In this document: piece after piece, positions 1 through 5,355 of the stretch
How the letters are laid out: every line of letters starts with the position of its first letter
Position numbering within the stretch: the stretch's first letter is position 1
Source: JBAZKK01 sp041650795
GTDB lineage: Bacteria; Omnitrophota; Gorgyraeia; Gygaellales; Profunditerraquicolaceae
Length of the DNA stretch: 5,355 bases
Direction of reading: 5' to 3'
NCBI GenBank assembly: GCA_041650795.1
Contig: JBAZKK010000046.1
Coordinates: 1-5,355, forward strand
The notes under the pieces: generated by a model
Seen by the model: only the letters and a program-made list of their open reading frames with translations
What the model was told of the DNA's origin: nothing
Database searches by the model: none
Program-made: the position numbers and the translations under genes

Positions 1-467
<467 letters not shown>

Positions 468-511
468 AAGAGTTTCAATCCTTAGCTAATTCGCTCGGTT
501 GAACTTGGCTA

Positions 512-528
512 TTCAATTTTCAAAGATC
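512..528 (-). promoter_or_regulatory. Second boxA-like motif just before the 16S gene
   Basis: The minus strand reads GATCTTTGAAAATTGAA, very close to the TTCTTTGAAAACT boxA form found ahead of 16S and 23S genes in Bacillus and many other phyla. It lies about 45 bases before the 16S 5' end and after the leader terminator. It therefore could act on polymerases that have already passed the terminator, or belong to the precursor region used in processing. Confidence 0.6.
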
Positions 529-544
529 GGAAAATTTAGACAAC

Positions 545-569
545 AAAAAAGGCATCGAAGACGATGCCT
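545..569 (-). terminator. Intrinsic terminator inside the rRNA leader
   Basis: The minus strand has a perfect 8-bp stem (AGGCATCG at 569-562, CGATGCCT at 557-550) with a TCTT loop, and the stem end plus downstream bases give six consecutive T residues. This is a textbook Rho-independent terminator for minus-strand transcription. On the plus strand the hairpin is followed by GAATAATC rather than a T run, so it is not bidirectional. It lies about 170 bases after the predicted start point and about 80 bases before the 16S gene, so it must be bypassed if the promoter at 742-770 drives the rRNA. It may instead end the tyrS operon or a small RNA. Confidence 0.85.
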
Positions 570-617
570 GAATAATCGGGCCTACCGCATCCTCTCTTGT
601 CTTAAATCATCCGGAAC

Positions 618-643
618 TGTCAAAGAGTTCTTTCAAACTCTTT
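618..643 (-). promoter_or_regulatory. boxA-like antitermination motif within a hairpin
   Basis: The minus strand reads ACTCTTTGACA at 628-618, close to the rRNA antitermination boxA (E. coli TGCTCTTTAACA; Bacillus TGTTCTTTGAAAA), the site bound by NusB and ribosomal protein S10 (NusE). Its first part is the right arm of an 8-bp hairpin: AAAGAGTT (643-636), loop TGAAAG, AACTCTTT (629-622). A stem next to boxA recalls the boxB-boxA layout of known rrn leaders. Motif similarity and location support the call; binding is not shown. Confidence 0.55.
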
Positions 644-669
644 TTTCTCCTTCCTGGCTACGAAGCAAT

Positions 670-689
670 GTTGTTTAATTAAAAACAAC
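670..689 (-). other. Leader hairpin
   Basis: GTTGTTT (689-683) and AAACAAC (676-670) form a perfect 7-bp stem with the loop TTAATT. There is no T run behind it, so it is not an intrinsic terminator. It probably forms an internal stem-loop of the leader domain. Confidence 0.6.
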
Positions 690-741
690 GCCATCCCAAA
701 TACCGGACCAAAAATGCGGTGTACCGTTTTGGTAACTGGTA

Positions 742-770
742 AATATACCATTAAGGAAAGAGCTTGTCAA
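742..770 (-). promoter_or_regulatory. Near-consensus sigma-70 promoter for the rRNA operon
   Basis: On the minus strand the -35 element is TTGACA (770-765, perfect consensus) and the -10 element is TATATT (747-742, five of six), separated by exactly 17 bases. Transcription would start near 735 and proceed towards the 16S gene. The -10 element sits inside an imperfect operator-like palindrome, TGGTA-N4-TACCA (737-750). It lies 46 bases after the tyrS stop and is directly preceded by an A/T-rich tract, which fits a strong rRNA promoter. It could instead drive a small RNA that ends at the terminator at 545. Confidence 0.88.
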
Positions 771-771
771 G

Positions 772-791
772 TATTTTTTTTAAAATTTTTT
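772..791 (-). promoter_or_regulatory. UP-element-like A/T tract upstream of the -35
   Basis: The 20 bases just upstream of the TTGACA are entirely A or T and consist of alternating A and T runs on the minus strand. This matches the position (about -40 to -60) and composition of UP elements that bind the alpha subunit C-terminal domain of RNA polymerase at strong rRNA promoters. The assignment rests on position and composition only. Confidence 0.6.
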
Positions 792-816
792 CAACGACCA
801 AAAGACGCCCATAACC

Positions 817-2010
817 TCAGGTAAGGTCCACGTTCAGGAAGTGCCTGCCGAGTTTCAACAAATGGCGCTTGCCTGCCGCGAAACACTGCTTATTGGCGTC
901 AATAAGCTTTTCCCCGTCGAGCTTTACCGCCCCCTGACCTACCAAAGAAAGCAGTTTACTGCGCGAATCTATCCCCATAGCCTTGAACTCATCCCTTGCC
1001 TGGTCAAAGACCTGATTCAGGTTGAACGGCCCTCCGGAAATTTTTTTTACCGGTGCGTCTTCCGGGTCCTTCTTTTTCTGGAATACATCCTCAAATGCCT
1101 TCTTTTCTGCCGCGGCAACTTCATGGCCGTGATAATCCTTTACGATAAGGTAAGCGAGGTTCTTTTTTGCATCCATGGGATGCATCGCCTTAACTTCCCG
1201 CATATCTTCATCCGTAAGAAGTTCATAATAGGTCAGCATAAGGCCATCGGATATCGACATGACCTTTCCGAACATCTCTCTCGGCGCATCGTTGATACCG
1301 ATATAATTGCCGTAGGACTTGGACATCTTCTGGACACCGTCTGTTCCCACCAGTAACGGCATGGTTATTACGACCTGCGGTTCCTTGCCGTAAGACTCCT
1401 GGAGGTCCCTGCCTACCAGCATGTTGAATTTCTGGTCGTTGCCGCCCAATTCAACATCCGCATCGAGCATTACCGAGTCGTAGCCCTGCATGAGCGGATA
1501 AAAGAGCTCCAGAAAACTTATAGGCTTCTTCTCCTTAAGCCTCTTCTGGAAATCATCCCTCTCTAATAGGCGCGCTACCGTATAACGCTGGGCCAACTGG
1601 ACGAGGTGCTCAAACCCGAACCTTGAGAACCAAGAGCTGTTATGCATGCGCTCATAGACTTCCTTATCGGCTGTTTTAAGCACCCTGCCAACCTGCTTCT
1701 CGTACGTTCCGGCATTGGCTTCCACTTCCTCCCTGCTTAAAACCTTCCTTGCCTGGGTCTGGCCGGAAGGATCGCCGACGAGTGCGGTGGCATCCCCTAT
1801 AAGGAAAATGACTTTATGACCCAGATCCTGGAAATGGCGCAACTTCCTCAACAGGACCGTATGCCCCAAGTGGATATCGGGCGCAGTGGGATCGAAGCCC
1901 GCCTTAACGATAAGCTGCTTTTTCTTCTTCAGCTTCTCGAGCAAGGCGGCTTCGTTGATTATCTCCACCGTACCGCGTTTTATTATCTCTAACTGTTTTG
2001 ATGCTTCCAT
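817..2010 (-). CDS. tyrS: Tyrosyl-tRNA synthetase
   Basis: This cytoplasmic class I aminoacyl-tRNA synthetase activates tyrosine with ATP and charges tRNA-Tyr. The 397-residue protein is full length for the family. Visible motifs are HLGH (47-50, the HIGH signature), GDPSG (79-83), the tyrosine-pocket stretch YPLMQGYDS (171-179), GGNDQ (189-193) and a canonical KMSKS loop (228-232). Residues from about 335 to 397 form the C-terminal S4-like tRNA-binding domain. The KAGFDPTAPDIHLGH and KMSKS motifs place it in the TyrZ-like subtype, rather than the E. coli-like one, which has KFGKT. The ATG start is preceded by GAAGG ten bases upstream within the end of rpsA; the gap to rpsA is 5 bases, so it is likely cotranscribed. 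It is the last protein gene before the rRNA promoter, with no T-box leader and no intrinsic terminator directly after it. Confidence 0.97.
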   Translation of the reverse strand: MEASKQLEIIKRGTVEIINEAALLEKLKKKKQLIVKAGFDPTAPDIHLGHTVLLRKLRHFQDLGHKVIFLIGDATALVGDPSGQTQARKVLSREEVEANAGTYEKQVGRVLKTADKEVYERMHNSSWFSRFGFEHLVQLAQRYTVARLLERDDFQKRLKEKKPISFLELFYPLMQGYDSVMLDADVELGGNDQKFNMLVGRDLQESYGKEPQVVITMPLLVGTDGVQKMSKSYGNYIGINDAPREMFGKVMSISDGLMLTYYELLTDEDMREVKAMHPMDAKKNLAYLIVKDYHGHEVAAAEKKAFEDVFQKKKDPEDAPVKKISGGPFNLNQVFDQARDEFKAMGIDSRSKLLSLVGQGAVKLDGEKLIDANKQCFAAGKRHLLKLGRHFLNVDLT

Positions 2011-2015
2011 CAGGT

Positions 2016-3599
2016 TTAGACCTTCAGGCTTAAGGCTATCCTTCTTTCAGAATCATCTATGCGAAGCACCTTGACCTGCACCTTATCGCCTACCTTATAA
2101 GACTCCTCAAGCTTTCCGGTAGTCTCCGAAGGCAGCTCCGATATGTGCGCGAGACCTTCAAGGTCCGGCGCAAGTTCAACGAACAGGCCGAAATTCGTTA
2201 TCTTGGTTATCGTGCCTTCGGCCACGGTGCCGGGCTGGAACTTAGCCACAAAATCCTGCCAAGGGTCCGCTACCAGCTGCTTCATGCCTAGTGAAAGTTT
2301 CCTGTTCTCCGCATCTACGGAAAGGACCACCGCATCTATCTTCTGGCCTTTCTTGAGGACCTCGGAAGGATGGTTTATCTTCCTTGTCCAGGAGATGTCC
2401 GTATTATGCAACAGGCCGTCGATCCCCTCTTCCATCTCGACGAAAGCGCCATATTCTATGAATGAGCGCACCTTACCCTTGACCTGGGTACCCACCGGGT
2501 ACTTGCCGGCAACCTCGTTCCAGGGGTTCATCTCGGTCTGCTTTATGCCAAGCGCTATCTTCTGGTTATCCTTGTCTATACTAAGGACAACCGCTTCGAT
2601 CATGTCTCCGATGGCCAGGACCTCGGAAGGATGGCCTATCCTCTTCGTCCATGAGAACTCGGAGATATGGACCAGGCCTTCTATGCCTTTTTCGAGCTCG
2701 ACGAACGCGCCGTAAGGCACGAGATTGACTACCTTGCCTTTGACCCTGCTGCCGACAGGATATTTGGCGTCCACCTGCTCCCACGGGTTCGGGGTCTTCT
2801 GTTTCAGGCCCAGCGACAGTTTTCCGCTCGTCTTATCCAGGGAAAGCAGCATAACCTCTATTTTGTCCCCGACGGCAACGAGTTCGCTCGGATGCGATAT
2901 ACGGCCCCATGACATGTCGGTTATATGCAACAGACCGTCCATGCCGGGCGCTATATTGATGAACGCGCCGAAGTCGGTTATGTTCTTTACGACACCCGGG
3001 ATAAGCTGCCCTGGTTTTAGCTCTTCCATCAGCTTGCCCTTGGCAACATCCCTCTCCCTGATTATGGCTTCCTTGCGGGAGACTACGATGTTCTTGCGCG
3101 GCTTGTTTATCTTGACTATCACGAAGTTAAGGACCTGCCCCAGCAACTGGTTAAGGTTGCCGAAGCCCTTAAGGAAGACCTGGCTCGCAGGAAGGAAAGC
3201 TTCCACGCCTATGTCAACCGTAAGACCGCCTTTGACCTTCTTGGTGACGCGTCCGGTGACCATATCGCCTTCTTTGCGTTCGGCGATTATCTTCTCCCAG
3301 ACCTGCATGCGCTCGGCCTTCCTCTTGGAAAGGACTACCATGCCTTCATCGTTCTCTTTCGACTCGATCAGGACATCGATCTCATCACCGATCTTCATCG
3401 ATGCCGGATCGATGAACTCGTCGAGCGAGATCACTCCTTCGGACTTGTAGCCGACATCGACCACGACGTCCTTATGCGTGACCTCGATCACCCTTCCTTT
3501 TACGATCTCGCCTTCCTTTACATCCTTGAAACTGTCCTCGTACAACTTTGACATATCCATCTTTTCCGAGGACATGTCTTCGTGCTTCTGCTCAACCAT
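2016..3599 (-). CDS. rpsA: 30S ribosomal protein S1, six S1 domains
   Basis: Ribosomal protein S1 binds mRNA on the 30S subunit and promotes initiation on structured messages. The 527-residue protein shows six consecutive S1/OB-fold repeats at about 28-94, 109-176, 195-266, 280-353, 367-440 and 454-526, as in the 557-residue E. coli protein, and ends right after repeat six. Repeats 1 and 2 are divergent (KSEGVISLDEF; VEAFLPASQV), as expected for the ribosome-docking half. Repeats 3 to 6 carry the RNA-binding pattern DFGAFI/YGAFVE, GLLHIT/GLVHIS and HPSE. Repeat 5 has HNTDISW where an aliphatic residue is usual in HxT/S. The ATG at 3599 overlaps the plsC stop by 8 bases and has GGGAG 11 bases upstream; a second ATG at 3575 is possible but has a weaker ribosome site. 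In many bacteria rpsA follows cmk, as it nearly does here. Confidence 0.97.
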   Translation of the reverse strand: MVEQKHEDMSSEKMDMSKLYEDSFKDVKEGEIVKGRVIEVTHKDVVVDVGYKSEGVISLDEFIDPASMKIGDEIDVLIESKENDEGMVVLSKRKAERMQVWEKIIAERKEGDMVTGRVTKKVKGGLTVDIGVEAFLPASQVFLKGFGNLNQLLGQVLNFVIVKINKPRKNIVVSRKEAIIRERDVAKGKLMEELKPGQLIPGVVKNITDFGAFINIAPGMDGLLHITDMSWGRISHPSELVAVGDKIEVMLLSLDKTSGKLSLGLKQKTPNPWEQVDAKYPVGSRVKGKVVNLVPYGAFVELEKGIEGLVHISEFSWTKRIGHPSEVLAIGDMIEAVVLSIDKDNQKIALGIKQTEMNPWNEVAGKYPVGTQVKGKVRSFIEYGAFVEMEEGIDGLLHNTDISWTRKINHPSEVLKKGQKIDAVVLSVDAENRKLSLGMKQLVADPWQDFVAKFQPGTVAEGTITKITNFGLFVELAPDLEGLAHISELPSETTGKLEESYKVGDKVQVKVLRIDDSERRIALSLKV

Positions 3600-4254
3600 C
3601 TTCTTTGTTACTCCCTTCTCCTTTGGATTTTTGCTTCTTTACTGTATCGCCAAGCTTCTTTATCTCCCCTATAACATATTCGGAGAGCCGTTGGGCGGCT
3701 TCTTTCTTGTCATCGGGAAGACCAAGCGTGCCTGGGTCGATCAGATCCCCAAAATATACCGAAATCTTTTTTAATTTAATCCCATGGGTTCCCTTGGGCA
3801 TGGCTTCCTGCGTACCGTCTACGTAAGCCGTAAGAACCGGCGCGCCGGACATCAGGCTCAGGTAGCCCATCCCGGGCTGGGCACGGTTCATATCACCGGT
3901 CTCGCTCCTTGTCCCTTCGGGAAATATCAAAAGCGGTTTACCAGACTTTAACAGGCGTATGGCCTTTTTCATGGCACCCATATCGGCTTCTCCCCTCCTT
4001 ACGGGGAACGCGTTGCATGAACCGATAAGCCACCCGAAAAGACGGTTATCGAAAAGCGTATGCCGCGCCATAAAGTATAATATCCTGGGACTGGCCGCCG
4101 AAAGCGCAGGCGGGTCAAGGTGGCTTACATGGTTACCGGCAAGTATAAAAGCTCCTTCTTTTGGGACTTTCTGCCTGCCTTTGACCTTGAAACCCATGAA
4201 TATCATAAAGAACAGCTTTACAAAATTCCTTACAAGGAAATACATCATCGTCAT
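3592..4254 (-). CDS. plsC: 1-acyl-sn-glycerol-3-phosphate acyltransferase (PlsC family)
   Basis: This enzyme is predicted to acylate lysophosphatidic acid at position 2 to give phosphatidic acid, the precursor of membrane phospholipids, at the inner face of the membrane. The 220-residue protein has all four family motifs: NHVSHLDPP (41-49, the HX4D catalytic H42 and D47), FPVRRGEAD (83-91), FPEGTRS (111-117) and GAPVLTAYV (137-145). Residues about 5-22 are hydrophobic and likely sit in the membrane interface; the C-terminal tail is Lys-rich and polar. It starts one base into the cmk stop (TGATG). Three ATGs lie within the first four codons; the AAAGG ribosome site is only 4 bases from the first but 10 from the ATG at 4248, so the protein may begin two residues later. 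Acyl donor (acyl-ACP, acyl-CoA or acyl-phosphate-linked) and exact substrate cannot be read from sequence; other lysophospholipid acyltransferases share these motifs. Confidence 0.93.
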   Translation of the reverse strand: MTMMYFLVRNFVKLFFMIFMGFKVKGRQKVPKEGAFILAGNHVSHLDPPALSAASPRILYFMARHTLFDNRLFGWLIGSCNAFPVRRGEADMGAMKKAIRLLKSGKPLLIFPEGTRSETGDMNRAQPGMGYLSLMSGAPVLTAYVDGTQEAMPKGTHGIKLKKISVYFGDLIDPGTLGLPDDKKEAAQRLSEYVIGEIKKLGDTVKKQKSKGEGSNKEDG

Positions 4255-4916
4255 CAGGCCTTTATAAGGCCTACGACCTTATCCACGGCACCGTCTATAG
4301 TAAGGTCTGTGGTATCGACTATCACGGCATCGGGCGCCTTTTTAAGCGGACCTACCGTCCTGTTAAAGTCGCTGTCATCGCGTATTTTAAGGTCCTTCCT
4401 TACCTCGTCCTCGGTAACGGATGCCCCGTTTTCGGAAAGTTCCTTAAAACGCCTGCGCACCCTCGTCTCAAAATCCGCATCTATATAAAACTTCCTGTCC
4501 GCATCCGGCAGGACCACCGTGGTGATATCGCGGCCCTCCATAACGGTGCCGCCCTCCTGCCCCAGCCTGCGCTGGATCTTTACCATATGCTCGCGGACCG
4601 GCTTGGCGCGCGCTATATATTTGACGTTATTGGTGATCTCCGGCGTCCTTATAGCGGCGGTCACTTCCTCATTATCGAGAAAAACTTTAAGGGACTCTCC
4701 CTGCTGTTCCAGCCTGACATCGGTAGAAGCCGCGAGCACACCCAATCCGTTCTCATCGCCAAGGTCGGCTTTTGTCCTTAAAGCCTTGAGAGTAAGCGCC
4801 CGGTACATCGCCCCTGTATCAATATAAAGAAAGCCGAGTTCCCGGGCTACCAGCCTGGCAACTGTGCTCTTCCCGGAACCTGCCGGGCCGTCGATAGCGA
4901 TGACGGGCCGCTTCAA
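4254..4916 (-). CDS. cmk: Cytidylate kinase
   Basis: This cytoplasmic P-loop kinase phosphorylates CMP and dCMP with ATP to the diphosphates, recycling CMP from RNA and phospholipid turnover. With a TTG start it is 220 residues, the normal size. Visible are Walker A GPAGSGKST (10-18), YIDTGAMYRA (31-40), the extended NMP-binding insert typical of bacterial CMP kinases, EGRDITTVVLPDA (127-139) and the lid/substrate motif RDDSDFNR (179-186) followed by PLKKAPDAVIVDTT. I chose the TTG at 4916 because AGGAGG (4933-4928) lies 11 bases upstream and the codon overlaps the tyrA stop as TTGA, a coupled arrangement. An earlier in-frame TTG at 4961 would add 15 non-conserved residues lying wholly over tyrA. 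The product supplies CTP for lipid and RNA synthesis, consistent with plsC and rpsA following. Confidence 0.95.
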   Translation of the reverse strand: MKRPVIAIDGPAGSGKSTVARLVARELGFLYIDTGAMYRALTLKALRTKADLGDENGLGVLAASTDVRLEQQGESLKVFLDNEEVTAAIRTPEITNNVKYIARAKPVREHMVKIQRRLGQEGGTVMEGRDITTVVLPDADRKFYIDADFETRVRRRFKELSENGASVTEDEVRKDLKIRDDSDFNRTVGPLKKAPDAVIVDTTDLTIDGAVDKVVGLIKA

Positions 4917-5355
4917 CTTAAGCTTTTCCTCCTGGCCTTGGACTTTCCGAATTCCCTGCAAAGCCCGGCACCCGAACCTTCTTTTATCAACTTCCTGATC
5001 CTGGAAAGGTTACGCCCATAATTATCGAGCGCCCTTAATATCTCTTTCCTGTTGGTCATGCATATATCACGCCATATATCGGGATCGCTGGCCGCTATAC
5101 GCGTGGTATCCTTGAAACCGGTGGAGGCAAAACCGAGCGATTCGCCGCTTGCCGAATTGATCAGCGCCGCCGCGACTATATGGGGCAAATGGCTTATCTC
5201 GGCCACTATCCTGTCATGTTTTTCGGGTGATCTAACGGCAACCCTTGATACGCCCAATGACTTCCAGAACCTCTCCAGTTTCTTCACGGCTACGGTATCC
5301 GTCTTTTTGGATTTTGTCATGATCACCGTCGAACCTTTAAAAAGGTCCTCCTTTG
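4913..5355 (-). CDS. tyrA: Prephenate dehydrogenase, C-terminal part (partial at window edge)
   Basis: Prephenate (or arogenate) dehydrogenase carries out the NAD(P)-dependent oxidative decarboxylation in tyrosine synthesis. The reading frame stays open from the GTG at 5326 to the window end, adding in-frame K-E-D-L-F-K-G-S-T, which matches the family's LFKGxxVIL stretch, so the true start is outside and at least 146 C-terminal residues are seen. The visible part is the all-helical dimerisation and substrate domain: SPEKHDRIVAEISHLPH, then AAALIN, and GFKDTTRIAASDPDIWRDI with the arginine of TRIA that is linked to prephenate binding in the family. The NAD-binding Rossmann half and the N-terminal catalytic residues are not in the window, so cofactor preference and fusion to chorismate mutase cannot be judged. 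It ends in a basic tail whose last codons contain the cmk ribosome site. Confidence 0.93.
   Translation of the reverse strand, partial: KEDLFKGSTVIMTKSKKTDTVAVKKLERFWKSLGVSRVAVRSPEKHDRIVAEISHLPHIVAAALINSASGESLGFASTGFKDTTRIAASDPDIWRDICMTNRKEILRALDNYGRNLSRIRKLIKEGSGAGLCREFGKSKARRKSLS
4928..4933 (-). promoter_or_regulatory. Ribosome binding site that decides the cmk start
   Basis: A perfect AGGAGG lies inside the last codons of tyrA, 11 bases before the TTG at 4916. It supports the TTG start and translational coupling of cmk to tyrA through the TTGA overlap. Confidence 0.75.

Larger units (their letters stand above)
468..735 (-). other. 16S rRNA leader, structured, non-coding
   Basis: This is the inferred transcribed leader between the predicted start point (about 735, seven bases after the -10 element) and the 16S 5' end. 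It holds no convincing gene. In transcript order I see a long-range stem arm (720-710), a TCCGG arm (707-703), a GTTGTTT/AAACAAC hairpin (689-670), a hairpin that includes a boxA-like motif (643-622), a CCGGA arm (614-610), the second long-range arm (594-584), an intrinsic terminator (569-545) and a second boxA-like motif (528-512). The nested pairing 720-710 with 594-584 and 707-703 with 614-610 would fold the first 140 bases into one closed domain directly before the terminator. The structure was paired by eye, not by energy calculation. An alternative reading is that 735-545 is an independent small RNA of about 190 bases. Confidence 0.7.

Noticed and set aside
518..546. Possible second 16S promoter downstream of the terminator (TTGTTG, 17 bases, TTGAAA)
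   Set aside because: The -10 matches consensus at only three of six positions, and the region is better explained by the terminator T run and the boxA-like motif.
607..636. Nine-codon mini-ORF (TTG start, TGA stop) in the rRNA leader with AAGGAG ten bases upstream (652-647), ahead of the terminator, like an attenuation leader peptide
   Set aside because: It is very short, uses a TTG start, has no run of regulatory codons, and lies over the boxA-like hairpin, which already explains the sequence. Kept only as a remote possibility.
841..1356. Long plus-strand open frame opposite tyrS
   Set aside because: It is antisense to a full-length tyrS with all family motifs and has no recognisable domain. 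The other plus-strand frames opposite rpsA, plsC and cmk were rejected on the same grounds.
2581..2784. Minus-strand 67-codon frame inside rpsA
   Set aside because: It is out of frame within a well-conserved S1 repeat, Arg-rich, and has no family signature.
4917..4961. Longer cmk with 15 extra N-terminal residues
   Set aside because: The earlier start is also TTG, the extra residues lie wholly over tyrA and are not part of the kinase fold, while the TTG at 4916 has AGGAGG and a TTGA overlap.
4913..5326. Stand-alone 137-residue protein starting at GTG 5326
   Set aside because: The frame continues open to the window edge and the added residues match the prephenate dehydrogenase family, so this is the C-terminal part of a larger gene.

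Overview
This window looks like a bacterial chromosomal segment in which every recognised gene is on the minus strand, so it reads biologically from position 5355 down to 1. The 5' third of a 16S rRNA gene (1 to about 467) carries a GGCTGCAGTC variant after the universal CTCCTACGGGAGG block. That variant is common in Planctomycetes and relatives, so I infer a member of the PVC/Omnitrophota (former OP3) part of the tree. A tree placement would need the full 16S gene. The base composition looks moderate and even across the genes, and I see no sign of recent transfer.

Layout in transcription order: the C-terminal half of prephenate dehydrogenase (tyrA, running off the window edge); cytidylate kinase (cmk, TTG start overlapping the tyrA stop); a 1-acyl-glycerol-3-phosphate acyltransferase-type protein (plsC, 1-base overlap with cmk); ribosomal protein S1 with six S1 domains (rpsA, 8-base overlap with plsC); tyrosyl-tRNA synthetase of the KMSKS-containing type (tyrS, 5 bases after rpsA). 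After a 349-base non-coding stretch comes the 16S rRNA gene (rrs). The tight overlaps imply one translationally coupled operon mixing aromatic amino acid, nucleotide, phospholipid and translation functions. The cmk-plsC-rpsA core is a widely recurring arrangement; aroA and ispH, often neighbours in other bacteria, are absent here.

The non-coding stretch (468-816) is the most interesting part. It has a near-consensus sigma-70 promoter (TTGACA, 17 bases, TATATT) with an A/T-rich UP-like tract, pointing at the 16S gene. The roughly 270-base leader that follows contains an 8-bp hairpin overlapping a boxA-like motif, a long-range 11-bp stem, a strong intrinsic terminator (8-bp stem, TCTT loop, T run) placed before the 16S gene, and a second boxA-like motif just before the 16S 5' end. 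A perfect terminator inside an rRNA leader, between antitermination-like boxes, suggests an attenuation or antitermination checkpoint on rRNA synthesis, or else a separate small RNA gene. No terminator is visible after tyrS, so the protein operon may read through into the rRNA operon.

I find no mobile element, CRISPR array, tRNA gene or defence system.
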